Positions 36,937-50,170 are shown, counted from the first letter of the stretch. The stretch is DNA of 64,000 bases from Gamsiella multidivaricata (GCF_025024155.1 NW_026251806.1:49247-113246), one strand, 5' to 3'. Notes: generated by a model not told the origin, from the sequence alone. Numbers and translations: made by a program.

Positions 36937-37980
36937 TCGCAGCTTGACTCCACTTGCTTCGCAATAAACATATATTTATTAACGGGCTACCATAAAGAGT
37001 AAAGTGTATGCACGGCTACAATGGTATGCCAAAGGGTTTCGTCGCTCCATGTCTTGCTTCTTCTTGGCGCTAGGCGGCTGCGGATAATCTAATCCCTGAA
37101 TGCACTAAGACCAAGTTGTGGGGAGATGCATGCGAAGTACATGTAAGCTGAGCTGTGTGGATACATCAGGCACACTATTTCCATTCTCGAGGATCATGAG
37201 CGTGGACAAACGCGTTGTTCCTTAGAAAAGAACCCCCTTTTGGCTCCGATCGAGAGGGTCCACGAATGAAACACGGTGCCTGGCTCAGGAACACAAGGCT
37301 CAACAAATAATAATTTCAATAATAATAACCCCGCCCCCAGGGGTCTGCCTCCAGGGCTAGGTTACCACGAGGAAGTTCGCCATTGTGGCACACGCTCCTT
37401 TCCGTGTAACGGCCAAAGGGCATGGTACTCCAAGAATATCAGAGTTGTCCTGCATTCCTGTAATAGAAGGGTGGCCACGGTGGTGCACTAGCACGATCCG
37501 CCTATAGATCTCCACTGGCAAGGGCGATACTGGTTATAAGCATTCATCCGTAGTCCAAATTGCACTGCGGAATGTAACAGGACCCTCTTCTTGGTTGGTT
37601 CGTTCCCTGATACACTTTATTGGGTGCTCTTTGAACGAAAAATTACAAAGAGAGCGTTTGTGGGTTTTTGGAAGGCGAGAGCATAACATTTTTTGCTGTA
37701 TTCGTATACCGCTCTTCCTTCGGTCATTCCCCTTCCTCGTCCCATCGCCATCCCTCATTCCCCCGCCACCCCAACGCTGCCATCACACCCCCCATCCTCT
37801 CCTCCCTCTCCCACCCCTCGCCTGTCTCTTGCATACCCGCCCTCTGTATTCTCCTCTTCCTCATACTCGCCACTGCACGCGTGCCAGTGTGCCCACTCTG
37901 CTTCTCTTGTAAAAAACCATCGTCCTTCTCTCTCTCGACTGCCGCGACTTGCCGTTGTCCCTCTAGGAGTGCGTATACCC
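36937..37980. other. Intergenic region between formin and pseudokinase gene
   Basis: 1.04 kb of flanking sequence. The first part is probably the formin 3' UTR (AATAAA-like word near 36962). From about 37720 it becomes C/T-rich, resembling the 5' UTR of the next gene. A (TAA)n-like stretch lies at 37305-37330. I see no supported gene or RNA. Confidence 0.45.
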
Positions 37981-40900
37981 ATGAGCCATCCCTCATCCAC
38001 GATAGCTGCTGGTAGAGCCGGTAGCTTCCACATCCCTGCCATCCCCTTTGTTACACCCCTAGGCATCGAGCCTCAGGACGTGCCCTGGCTTGCGGACCTT
38101 ATTGCAAGACATGCCGTCCGCTTGTTCGACCCCCGACAGCTGGACGACCTCGCTCTTTCTGTCGCAGCTGGACCCAATTGCATCCTCCACACAGCCCAGC
38201 TACAGTCCACACAGGGCATCACCACTAACCAGGCAGCAGGACAAAACGACAACACTGCCACAACTGGCCCGATGATAGTGGCCATCAAACAGTACCACCG
38301 ACCAGCAGACCTGATCTTCGAGGTAAGGCCATTAAACACCCTTTTTTGACCGAGAGGTACAATGAAGTTGAATTGCTGGATGTTACTAACAGGAGAGATA
38401 AACTCTACATGTGCTGTCCTTACTAGGTACATCAATTGCTTATCACCCCGCCCTCACAATATACGAACCCGCTCCTTGGTGTTGTACAGCTCGGCAACCA
38501 AGGGCTTACATGTCTCGTTGTCCCATATCACCCACTCGGCAACCTGCGTCGATACATTGCAGAACAACGGGCGAATCTCAACGCACTTCAGCAGATGCAA
38601 ATCATCCACGACATCGCCTCCGGACTCGAGTTTTTGCACCAACGCGGTATGCAGCATATGAACCTACACTCAGCCAATGTCTTGATCAGTTTACAGGGAA
38701 TGGCAATTTTGACCGACTTTGGCAGGGCAAACAACCGGGCAGAGGTTGGAATGCCTCCGAAACCGACAGCAGAACTCGAGAGGATTCGATCCTTGACCGT
38801 TGTGTTCCTCGCCCCTGAAGTCCTTGCGTCCAATTCATATTCAAGCCGAAGCGAGGTTTATGCACTGGGAATGGTCATGTTTGAATTGTTAACGGGAAAG
38901 GTCGCTTTTGAAAAGGATCTGAGTCAGCCAGGATTGTCGACAAGAATCATGTTTGGAAGGCAAGAAGAGATCCCCACCAACATCAAGGACAGCCCAGGTC
39001 CAGCATACGAAGCGCTGATCAAAGATTGCTGGAAGCTAAACCCTGGGGATAGACCACATCTCTCGGAGCTCAAGAACCGGCTTGAGAGACTGATGACGGA
39101 GTCCCGACAAAAGACAGAGGCACTCAAACTACAGCAACAGGCAGTTCAGTTGCAACAGCAGCAGCTTTACCAGCAACAGCGGCAGGAGCAATATGCACAA
39201 CCATACCAACCTGGCGCCATTGCACCACCCACGCCACCCCTGCCGGATATGCCAGCTGTCGATCCCATGCATGCGCACGCGATATCTATGCGGCATGCTG
39301 CAAGCACTGCAGCGCAGGCTGCCGCAACTGCGGCTTCAACCAACATCATCACGACGCAGATCATCGTATCCGACAAAGTCCGTCCGCGTGTCGAGTCCTC
39401 AACAAAGCCCACAGCGCAGATGCAGCAGGACGCTACCGAAAAGCAGAAACCTGTCGAAGCATGGACCATCGGCTTGGCGACGAGCTCCTCTATCACCCAG
39501 CAGCGCGATGCTATACCTATTCCCACTCGAGCATTGGAAATGGCCTCCGAGAACCTCAGGAGCAAATCAATCTCTCAGTCTGAAAACATCACCTCATTAC
39601 CTCTCAATCCAGTCCCGACCCTAGTGTCTGCCACTGTGCCACCCGTCGCCATCGTGATAGCGCCTGCTCAATCGTACGTTGCCTCATCTGCATCGGCTCA
39701 GGATATCCTTCCGACACCTACAGCAACCTCGACAGTACTCACGGCAACTACTGCGAATGGCGGGATGAGCAGCAATGCAACAGGACCTAGTTGGCCTATG
39801 CCGCCCAAGCTTAACAATACCCAGCAACAGCCTGAAGGATTGACCATCGCCATCACCCAGGCGTCGACTAAAACTGTAGGACCAGAGGCAAATATACCCG
39901 CTCAAAACACAACGAGCTCACCTGCCTCTGCGATACCTTTCCCACCGCTCCCGCCTGCGCACCCGGACACTGACCCCGACTTTATTACAAGGGCTTATGT
40001 TACTTCGACATCCACTCCTTCACCTGCGGTAGCATCGATCTCATCAGCTACTTCAGCCTCGGCTCCCTCCGAAACAAAACCATCACCTATCCTGTCAGCT
40101 GGACCTGCAACGCTCGCCATCCCAGTCACACAGGCGGATAGCACTAATTCGAAATCGCCCACCTCACCCTCCTCGCCCACGGCAAACATATCTCCGGATT
40201 TACTGTTCAGACCTGGAAGAAACACCATCATCGCAACAGCTGCACTGGAGCAACAAAAACAGCAGGAATCCATGCCCACGTTCTTTAACTGGCGTAAGCT
40301 ACCCCGAATTCCAAAGAGCGACGGCGAAACGACGCGAAAAATCAGCTCTGCGGCCTCATCAGTTCAGGTTGTGGAGGATGGATACACGAGCAGCGACACG
40401 GATCATTCGGTTACCAAGGGTCAGGATAATCGATCCGAGAAGGTCAAGAGCCTTATCGCGACTGTGGAGTCAGAGTCTCCGGCTTTGGAAGTATCCACTG
40501 TTCCGATTCCTGAGTTGCCACAGTCTCAGCCCCCAGCAGCAGCAGCAGCAGCAGCAGCAGCCACGAATGGAAAACAGCCCCGGGGATCAGTCTTGGTTAT
40601 ACCCGCATTCCCTGAGCCGCCAATGACGCTGCATAACCGCAGGATCTCAAATATGGACGCTCGTTTTCGACAAACAGGACGTCAGGCCACAAAATCACAG
40701 CTAGAGACCCATGAACGTGCAAGCTCGTTCTCAAGCGATGACTCTGAGCTGAGAGGGGCTACTAGTCCGACAAGAACTACACCTGGTGCGGTCATGGCCC
40801 CGCAGGAAGTGGGCTCTGGCACCTCTGCAGCTACTGGACTCATGGCTCGCAGTACATATACCCCGATTACGTCGGCGGACCATGTCCCAACAGGGACTCC

Positions 40901-42692
40901 CTCGAACTGCATCTACTCGGCTGCGAAGAATGGTGATTTAGTGGAGCTACAGGAGTTCTTGAACAAGGCTCTGACTCGGTCGCTATCAACAAATTCTACC
41001 TCCTCTACAAGTATGTCGGGATCATCAAGTCAAAAAAGAGCTCTCACGTCCGTTGCAGCGATCCTGGACGAATTCGAGCCGATCGAGCGGCTTCCGGTAC
41101 TCTGCTGTGCAGCAGTGGCGAGAAAGAACAAGTATCAGGCCTTGAACATGGTCCTGAAGGCGGGCGCCAATGTTGAGAGCAAGGAACAACGTGGAGGAAA
41201 TACACCGCTCCATCTTATCTGTGAAACAGCTCCGCCTCCAGTCATAGATCCGACCATGTTGCGGAGCATGCGGGATCAGCTCAGGTCCCTCAGCGCTGTG
41301 GACGCTACAGGCGCGCAGATGAGCCAGCTCTCGCTTCTGGATGGCGATGGAGGTGATGCTGATGGGGACGACGACGATACCGAGGGAGGGCAAGAGGCGG
41401 CATTGAAGAAGATCGATGAGCAGGACGACCAGGAGCAGGAGGCATGGGAGCGCGTCAAGGTAGATTCCGAGTCGATCTTCAGCATCCAGGCCATCAATGA
41501 CGGTTACCAGAGCCTTATCACACGGCAACAATCTTTTTCATTGGGAGGGCCTTATTACCAGATGAAGAACCACATACTGATGAAAGGTGGATTAGAGGAC
41601 CAGATCCGACTGTTGGTGCTGGCAGGGTCGCCCATTGACACGCCCAACTTCCGAGGCGAGACACCGTTGCTGCTACTGCTTCGGTTCCATGACTCTGTTA
41701 CAGCCTTGGCGACTCTTTTGAAACTGGGCGCTGACCCGACGTGGATGGCGCCCTTTGGACCAGGAACGAACCCGCCAGAGATTCATGTGGATCCCATGTC
41801 AATGCTAACGCCCAAGGAGCAGAAGCGGATGTCGAAATCGATGAGAGCTACTTCGCAAAAGATATTTTCAAAGTCGATATCGACCCAGCAGCAGGTATCG
41901 GCATCGAGCGACCCGAACCATATCTTGGTGATGCATGGAAGCGTTCTGGCCCATGCTGCGTATTACCTGCGTATCGATTGTCTAAAGTACCTGCTGGAGC
42001 ACGAGATCGAGTGCAGCGATCCGGCGATCATCGAGCAGGCGATCATCGCATGTCAGGAATCTGTCTCTGCGCAGGTGAACCCGTCGTTAGTGGTGGTCCA
42101 ACAGGAGATCGCCCGGATCCTGGAGAAGGACTGGAAAGGCGAGTCTGGTCGGCGACGTCGTGCGCGGGTTGCGGAGCGCATACTGAACAAGAAGAGAAAA
42201 CCTGTAAGGTCGAATGTCCTCCTGGTGGCGCTTTCGGTATCATCGTCGATGTCGTCGACCGTGTCCTTGACTACGTCTGAAGGTGACCTGAACTCTTTGA
42301 CGCCGATCTCTTCCTCTGCGCCTGCGTCTGCAAACGGATCGGGACTGGCGCGTCCTGGGTATCATGGAAAGATATCGTCGGTCTCGCTTGGATCGATCCC
42401 TACGACGCACTTTTATGCGTCCGAGGGTCCTATGGGTACAGAGATTGAATTGATAAGCCAACATGGGTTCGTTGTGGATCCGTCTGTCCCAAGGTTCCAG
42501 CTCACGGATCAGCCGATGCCCCCGAGCACGTTGTCGAATGGAGCAGATACTGGCGGCGTTAACAGAAAAGAGGACGGCCCTTTAACAATAGAAATTCAAG
42601 GATGGCGTAGTCTAGGGAGCCCCAAGAGTCCGAGGCTGGATCAATCAAAGGGGATCTTCAAGAAGATCCGCAACATTGCCAAACGAGCGTGA
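37981..42692 (+). CDS. Kinase-like (probable pseudokinase) protein with ankyrin repeats
   Basis: Two exons (37981-38322 and 38427-42692) give 1535 aa. A protein-kinase-like domain spans about residues 30-345. It has VAIK (Lys103), GNLRRYI (hinge), HMNLHSAN in place of HRDxxxxN (191-198), DFG (211-213), APE and a C-lobe with EVYALGMVMFELLTGK. The catalytic Asp is Asn193 and the HRD Arg is Met. The Gly-rich loop is also not recognisable. The metal-binding Asn198 and the DFG Asp remain. A Gln-rich segment follows, then about 450 residues of Ser/Thr/Pro/Ala-rich disorder including a run of Ala. Ankyrin-like repeats cover about 890-1170 (CIYSAAKNGDLVELQEFL, NTPLHLICE, ETPLLLLL, LKLGADPTW). The start is the first in-frame ATG. 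The role is probably scaffolding or signalling, by inference. Confidence 0.82.
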
Positions 42693-42821
42693 AGGAGCAG
42701 CCTTCTATAATATCTGTAGTGTTGTTCATATAATAATAGTAGAATAAACCGGACGCATGAGGCAGATGATTGAGAGGCCAAAAAAATATCCAGTAAAAGA
42801 ACACTTTTTATATCTATTTCT
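42693..42821. other. Convergent 3' region
   Basis: 129 bp between the stop codons of the pseudokinase gene and the sugar-nucleotide transporter. It contains AATAAA-like words (42740-42750). Nothing else is visible. Confidence 0.4.
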
Positions 42822-44832
42822 TTATTTCCCAATTTTGTTAGTTGTGGATAGCGATGAGTTGGTCGCGTTAGCGGAAGGAGAATTTGGTTTCTTTGAAGAG
42901 GGCAAGGAAGAGGAGGCCGAGTACATGATGGTGCCCAAGAGCACGAGAGTGGAGCCGGCGGCCATTTCGAAGCCGAAGCCGTTCTCGAAGTACAGGACCG
43001 AGATGAGCAAGGAGGTGAACTTTCGGAGGTTGAGAATGAAGTTGAGGGTCAGGGCTGAGGAGAGCGATGTCAGCCGGTGCACGCCTGAGATACACATGAA
43101 TCTGTGATAAGTAGAATAAAAAAAAAAAAAAAAATTATATCAAATGTCTGCCGGTGCATGTTCTTGACAAGCGATGTTATGAAATGGTCGACAATGGATA
43201 CGCAAAATATAAAAAACATATATAAACACTTACTGTGTCAATGTGTTCACGGCAAGGAAGATCCAGAGTCTGGGAATGGTGATGAAACTGAGTCTGTAGG
43301 CGAGAGAAGTTGGGAGATAGGGACCGATCTGGCGGACCAATTGCAGGACCGGGATTGGGGTCGAACGATTGAAGACCTGGATCTGATCCATGATATCGCT
43401 GTAGAACAAGATGAACATTGGCAGGGCCAGGAAATGTGAATAGAACAAGCCCTCGCGCCATTCGGCGCCATAGGTCTGGTAGGTCGATTCCTGTAACAGC
43501 CCCATTAACGACGATACAATCAGGGCTACTGTCAACATGACGACCCCAATCGCATAATCTCCTGCGTTCACAGTGTCCTGGGACCCCTTTTGTGTGCTGC
43601 CACTGCTTCCCTTGCTACTACTGCTGCTGTTGTTGTTCGTGTTAGCGCTCGTCGTCGCATAGATCACTCCGATAGTGACGATCAAGACAGCGAGCATCTG
43701 TGAGCGACTATACCGCTTCTTCATCAGGATCATGCCAAGGACCATACCGACCATCAGACCTCCGGATCGAAAGATGATATGCAACGGGACCGAGATCTTG
43801 TAGGCCAGGGACCAATTATTGAGGACCGAGACTGAGAAGAACATGATGACGATGGCCAGCCAGCGGATGAGGGGGATCCGGCGGGGTTTTAGGTGGGGTA
43901 TATATCGCCAGACTCCTTTTGTTGTAGTAGGCTGCGGCTCCGGGGTTGCTGGGCTGTTCTTTTTGGAGAGCGTGAGCGAGGCGGAGGGTGATAGTGAAGT
44001 GTTCTTGGCGCGGCTGTTAGGGGAGAACAACTCCTGAATGATGGGCCATCGCACGTGCATAAAGAGGCCATAGAGAGAGACGCAGATGAACTGGGCAAAG
44101 GTGATCATTTGGCCTAGACACATTCATAAAGGAAAATCTTGAGTTAGTCAATGATCCCCGTTCAAATGTTCCGTTTCTGCAAAGAAGTCCAGACAGGAGT
44201 CTTACCGCTCTTTGGAGCATCGCTAAAAGCGATAAAAAAAGGTGTGGTTGATAGCCGAGATCAGAATTAGAGCGATATCCAAGACAACAGCACAGTTAGC
44301 ATTATTGATATTGACGCTGACGCCCATGAAACCGGGGCCTTTGCTCCTATGCTCTCAAGCATACTTACTTGACCAAGATCTCGAGCGCAAAGACATTACT
44401 GCAGCAGCCTCCAAAGATCATTGTCGCAATCAAGATCCAGTCCTGAATCGACGCCTGAAGAGTGATAGCCGCCCAACTCGACCATGATACTGATCTCTTG
44501 GGCGGAAGATGCTTTAAAGGGTCCTTCTCTGCAACACCGGTTCTCGTGTCAGGTCCTTTCAAAGACAGATCATCTCGTTCCTGCTGCTGCTTTGCGCCTT
44601 TGGGATGTTCATGACTCCGATGCCTCAGTTCCGACGATGGCGAGTCGACTGCCGCGCGGACAGGCCCATTGATGGTGGATTCCATGGATTCTGTTGGATG
44701 GGCCACGGTCGATGATGAAAGGCAAGTCAGCATTTGATTTTCAGGAACTGGAAGTAAAAAAGAGGCAAGATTCCACGTGATGCATTGTCCCGGACTTTGG
44801 GCTAAGCATTCGCCGATGATTACAGCGTCCAT
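42822..44832 (-). CDS. Nucleotide-sugar transporter, YEA4 / SLC35B4 type (UDP-GlcNAc)
   Basis: A multi-pass Golgi/ER antiporter of the drug/metabolite superfamily. YEA4 and SLC35B4 carry UDP-GlcNAc (and UDP-xylose), feeding chitin or glycan synthesis. Four exons (44832-44369, 44222-44206, 44113-43234, 43101-42822) give 546 aa. Exon 2 is only 17 nt and encodes the NDAPKSG junction. Conserved blocks are FGGCCSNVFALEIL in TM1, SVLNNWSLAYKISVPLHIIF, RSGGLMVGM, GLLQESTYQTYG, FYSHFLALPMF, and CISGVHRLTSLSSALTL with NLRKFTSLLISV at the end. The N-terminal 140 residues are hydrophilic and absent from yeast YEA4. Internal starts at 44733 or 44685 would shorten them. The loop before TM4 is Ser/Pro-rich. 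Confidence 0.88.
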
Positions 44833-45180
44833 GGGCCAATAAATATATTAAAAATGTGACCAACCATCTCACAATTATACAAAAGTCGTGCATGCGGACG
44901 TATAGATGGTATCAAAAGACTAAAGATTGAACTATAGAAAAAAAACAAAAGAAACAGGAAATGACAACATGACAGACAGCAAGTGCAGAAAGGAGGGTGA
45001 AAGACAAAAGACACACATAAAGAGCTACAGGAATATGTACAGATCGTCGCTAGCCGATCAACGAACGAATCCAACTCAGATTCAGGGGCAAGCCTCGGTT
45101 CCGCACGCCACATGAGTTGTAACGAAGAGGGAAAAGATGAAAATAGAGTCTACGGGTGCTTCGAGTATCCGTGTCCGCGA
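44833..45180. other. Tandem intergenic region
   Basis: 348 bp between the CLIP-170-like stop and the transporter start, both on the minus strand. It is A/T-rich on the transporter side. No gene is seen. Confidence 0.45.
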
Positions 45181-48100
45181 TTAGTATCTATTGAGGAGAG
45201 TAAAAAAAAAATGCAAGGATGCGTTAGGCATTGTTAGTTTCGTGCGGATGAAAATAAAAATCAGCATTTCATATACGGCCCCGACATACGTCAAAGACTC
45301 GTTGGGGCACTCGTCTGTGTAGTGCTGACCAAACTCCTCGCAGTTATCGCAATACTAAATGGTGCAGCAAGGGTGTAGATATTGTCAGTAAAAGGATCAA
45401 GCAATAAGGTTTCTCGTCTGGCAAGCAAAAATCCTTGATATGGTACTCACAGGTCTCTCATCCTCCAAATCTGCCTCTGAGTATGATGGTGCCGACGTGG
45501 CAGGGACAGAGGGCGTGAAGCCTCCAGCTGACTTTCCACTTCCAAAGACAGCGACACAGCCGATCAGATCATGACCCTCCACCTCGCAAATCTCGCAGAA
45601 CAACGCCTTATCCGTGCCGTCAGCTTCCGTCCTAGTCCTTTCGTTCGAGAGTGGCGATTTCGCAACGACTCTGGATCCGACGTGTGGCGCGTTCGAAGAG
45701 TTAGGGCGCCAATCCGAGGACAAGCCATTGGAAGGAAGATCCACCAGGGATCCATGAGTTCCATTAGAGACGCTCGCGAGTTGGCTCTTGAGATCCGCAA
45801 TCTCCAGCTGAAGACGGTCAATCTCCTTTTGCTTCATTTGGACCTCTTCCTCGAGATCAGCCTCGTGGAAGATCTTACTCTCAATCAATGACTCCAGATC
45901 CGTGAGCTCCTTGTTCAGTTGGCCAATCTCATATGCCTTCGCCCGATCCAGATCAACATACCGCTGGCGAAGGTCTCTCATCTCGAGCGAATGCGCCTGT
46001 GTGAGCCGGTCCAGCATTGTCTGCTTGTCCTTGAGCAGACTCTCAAGGCGAATAACCGACGCAGACTGATTCTGTCCCGATTGCTTCTCCGAAGGCGCCA
46101 GGATGGATGTGTCCTTGGTGAGCACAGAGACGTTGCTGAGCGCTGCCTTCAGCTCTTCTTGACCAATCAATGGAGCCTTTGCGCCTGTCTCAATGTGAAT
46201 CATGTCCAGGCCACCCTTCTCAGCCACCTCGCTCTCCCCGATCGACGTAACTGCCAGGCTCTCCGAATGAAGTCGCTCGACTTCGTCCATCAGCTTGAGG
46301 CACTCGGTCTCGACATGTTTGTGCGCCTCCATAAGGATGTCGTGCTCCTGCATCAGCTTCTTGTTGTCGCTCGCCACCACCGCATTTTCCGCTGTGAGCT
46401 CGTGGACCATTTGCTTCAGTCCAGCGATCTCTTCTTCCAACTCGGCGCGGTTCAGAACAGCCTCAGAGTCCGCGGTGCTTGAAGAAGTTGCCCGCGGTGC
46501 AGAGACAGACAGCGCCAAGGCCGCCTCGAGTTCAGAGACCTTACTCAACAACTGTTCGCGCTCCTCCTCGAGTGCAACAATCTCAACTCTTGAGCTCTCC
46601 AGTGCTGCCGTCTGATCCGCCGATACCTTCATCTCCAGCTTGGCCTTGATTTCCACGTTTTCTTGTCTGAGCACGTCCGCTTGTGCCTGTACATCGGCGA
46701 GTTTCAAACCAAGGTCCTCGACCGCAGCCGTCTTCTGGATCATCTCCAGCTGCATTGCCTCGCATCTTTCTCTCCATTCCTCGACTGTAAGAGCAATCGC
46801 TTCCAGGTCCTCCATCCTCTCCTTTACTTCGGACAAGCGGCTCTCCAAAGCCAACTGGGATTCGGCAATCTTAGCCTCCAATGCAGTCCGCTCCTGCGCA
46901 AACACCTCCTCCGCATCCTTGGCAGCCTTTTGAGCTTGCACTGTCTCCAGCTCCGCTGCGGATTTGAGCTCCTTCAAAGATGTCTCAGAGGCTTCCAGGG
47001 TCTTGATCTGGGCATAAAGTTCGTCCTGGTTTGTCTCGAGCGTCTGGATTTCGCTTCGAAGGGTGGTCATGATGGTGATGTTGTCCGCCACAGCCTCCTC
47101 TAGTCGCTTCTTCTCGAGCTCCCAGACCTTGCGCATTCGGTCCACCTCCTCGCTCTGCACCATGCCACCGATGTCCTGGAGCTCCAACTTAAGACTGGCA
47201 ACGTCCTCCTCGCGCTTGACAATCGTCGCCTCGTACTCCTTCGTCTTGTCCTCGAGTCCACGGACGAGCTTTTCGCTCTTGGCAAGCAGGTTTTGTGACT
47301 CCTGTAATTCGACTTCAGCTGCCTTTAACTTGGTATTTGACTCAGATTCGCTCAGTCTACGGTATTCAGCCTCCTCCTCCAGTTTGGTCTGTGCTTCGTT
47401 CAGCTGGGCCTTTGTTACCAGGGCTTCCTCTAGTGCCTCTTTCAGCCTAGACTCCATTTCCTCCAATGCTGTCTTGGAGGTTGCCTCCAACTCTGCCACC
47501 TTGGCATGCAGGCCATCGCGTTCGGATTCAAGTTCCTGCACCTTGGCCTCGTTGATCGCTTTGCTTTCCTCGTTCATTCTGTTCAATTTTTCCTCCTCCT
47601 CCATTGCCCTTGCTGAAAGATCCTGGAGTTTGGCCTCGAGGGCTACGGTCTTTTCGTCCGCTTCTCGGAGACTTGCTTGTAAGGACTCGATCAGGGTCTG
47701 GTGCTCTGAGCTCGCTCCAATGTTCTCATCATTAACGGCAACGCCGCCATTCTCCTCCAATTGCTTCAGCTTCTCTGCTAGCTCGGTCTTTTCCTGAATA
47801 AGAGCAGTTCGTTCCTTCTGCGATCGGGCAGTGTCCAACCAGAGCTGTGTCATCTTGTCCGTAACAACCTTGAGCTCTTGGTCCTTTGTGGCCCTCTCCT
47901 TGTCCCAGGCCGCCTTCATTGCATGAAGATCCTCCAGCTCTTGACCAAGGCGCTCAGTAATTACCTCGTGACCCAGACTCTTGCTTAGGAATGTTCGCTC
48001 TTCATACGATAGGTCCCTCTTCTCCAACAGTTTGCTCGTCTCCAGCTGCGATTTGGTCTCGCTTATCTCGGATTTGAGCATGTTATTTTCCGCCACGGCG

Positions 48101-50170
48101 GTATCAAAGTCGAGCTGCAGCTGCTGCAGCTGAAGTGAGACGTTGTCCTGGGGCGATCCAGCCATCTGAATAGCAGAGGCTTGATCTAGAAGAGTGGGTC
48201 GGCTCTCATTGGGAGAGATGAGACCACTAAGGTCTGGAGTTTCTGAGCGTGAGGAAAGTCGTCTAGGCGCAGTCATGCTACGCGGCGTCGGTGAAGTCCT
48301 GGCTCGGGTACCGTTAGCACTCGACTGCGAAGTGACTGAAGATGTCGAGGAGGTTGAGCGAGAGTGTACTGCTGGTTTTGAGTTGAGGGTGGCGAGAGTC
48401 GGCTTTCCTGCTGGCTGTTGTGACAAGCGGTTGCCAGTAGCTGAACGTGCTGTGGGTGAAGAAGATCGAAAGAGCGGCTTTGGGACAGGCGAGGGCGAGT
48501 TGGCGCGAGCGTTCGTAGCCCCAGGAGGAATAGTCCTGTTCGAAGTGGGCGATCCGTTCATGCCACTCAGTGCTCGAATTGTGGGACTAGCAGCCCTCGC
48601 GGAAGCCCCTGCCAGGCTAGAGTTGGACTGAGCTGGAGTTGAGATGCGTGGTGTTGCGGGTTGAGGTGCTCCATTACGCTGCTTGAGCTGAGTAGCCGTC
48701 ATCCCAATGTACTTTGATGCTCTGGATCCAGCTGTAATTTTGGAGGCAGCTTGAACAGCATGGTTGTTGACTGTTGGCGTGGCCGGTGCCGGTGCTGGTG
48801 CTGGCGACTCTTCCTGTGCGGGAAGAGGATGAGCTATAGAGAGATCTGGTGTAGACGGGAACAGTAGCTCTGGTTTGGCGATCTTTGCCGCAAGAACAAA
48901 GATTCCGTACTTTGGTTTGCATTGAAAATAAGTGACTCTACATTGACCAATTATCCGCCACGACCGTAAACGGATCAAAAGAGGGGTGGTAAAGACAGGA
49001 GTTAGGAACAGCATAGACATCATTGATCGTAATGGATGACATCGATATCTTTGGATATTCAGCCTGATAAATGACCTACCCTCCCACGCTTCCGTCGTTC
49101 TTCCCTGTAGGGGTATCAAGCTCGATTCCTGCCCAAGTGCCCGACTTGAACTCGGTCGGCCCCAAGAAGCGCAGGATCCCCGAAAGATCCATGCTCTCGA
49201 CGACGACATGGTCTCCGATCTCGTAGTTGTCGAGCGAGGGTGGTGCAATGGCAGGCGGTCCAGGAACGGCTGCAAGCGGATTCTTGGCTGGCTGTACCGG
49301 TGCTGCGACTGCCGCCGTGCCCGGGGGACGCTGGAACAAGGGCTGCTTCATCAAGCCCGTGCGTGTACCTCCACCGATTGCTCCTGACATGGTCCCCGGC
49401 CCTGCAGAGAGACGTGAGCTTGTGAGTGCAGGGCGAGCTCCTGAGGGTGATCCTGGAGTAGGGCGACCTGCGCCCACTGGGGTCGTTGGAGAGGGCGTCG
49501 AGGACGACATCGAGGACAGACTAGGATGCGAGGTCGAGAGCGGGGAAGGGGATATTCCAGAATATGAGGGAGGACGAGATATTTGCTGCATTGTTGCTGT
49601 GTTCGTTGTAGCCGAGTGTACGCCTGCCAAGGGTGACTCTGCGTGGGTGCTCAGGCGGGAGTAGCTGGCACGGCGGCCGAGCTGTGTTGGTTGTGAGGTC
49701 GGCGCTCTGTAGGAAGCTGGCGAGCTAAGGCCAGTGGGTGAGGCTCGATCGCCATTGCTGGCGGGGCTGATGGATCGTGCGTTGTGCTGGAGTGATGAGA
49801 GGCCGAAGGCACTGGGGCTAGTCGTTCTGGGGCCCTGTTCGAGCTGGTATCCTGATCCGGGTCCCGCTCCTCCAAATCCTGATCCGTTCGTCTTTGTTGT
49901 GTATGCTGGTGATGCACCTGGGGCGGATGTCCTGCGGCCAGGATCAATCAGTCCGGGGCTGTGAATCGAGATGGCCTCCGCAAGGAGGGCTTGCTGCTCG
50001 GGAGACATATCCTTGAGGGCCTTGGAGACAGAGCCGGCACCCGGGGTGGGCATGAATGAGCGGCGCTGGAGCACGCTCGATGGGGCAGGGAGGCCAGTCA
50101 GGGGGATGGGGCCACCCGCTGAGGGCGCCTTTGGCAGTTTGGAATTAGCCTGTGGGGTCTTTGGGGCCAT
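45181..50170 (-). CDS. CLIP-170-like microtubule plus-end protein (CAP-Gly, coiled coil, zinc knuckles)
   Basis: Tracks growing microtubule ends and links them to dynein or cortex; homolog of CLIP-170, Tip1 and Bik1. Four exons (50170-49080, 48937-45451, 45354-45290, 45187-45181) give 1549 aa. Residues 1-310 are Ser/Pro/Ala-rich with basic patches. The CAP-Gly domain, about 320-385, has YEIGDHVVV, GTWAGIELD and GKNDGSVGGVTYFQC across intron 1. A second Ser-rich stretch follows, then a coiled coil of about 1000 residues. Two CCHC-type zinc knuckles end the protein (CEICEVEGHDLIGC and CDNCEEFGQHYTDEC). The last exon is 7 nt and supplies only the final Tyr codon and stop. In animal CLIP-170 the C-terminal knuckles fold back on CAP-Gly, and the same autoinhibition is likely. 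Confidence 0.93.

Noticed and set aside
45919..47797. Plus-strand ORFs of up to 244 codons, rich in Ser and Leu
   Set aside because: They are antisense to the CLIP-170 coiled coil. Glu/Lys/Leu-rich coding gives long open antisense frames.
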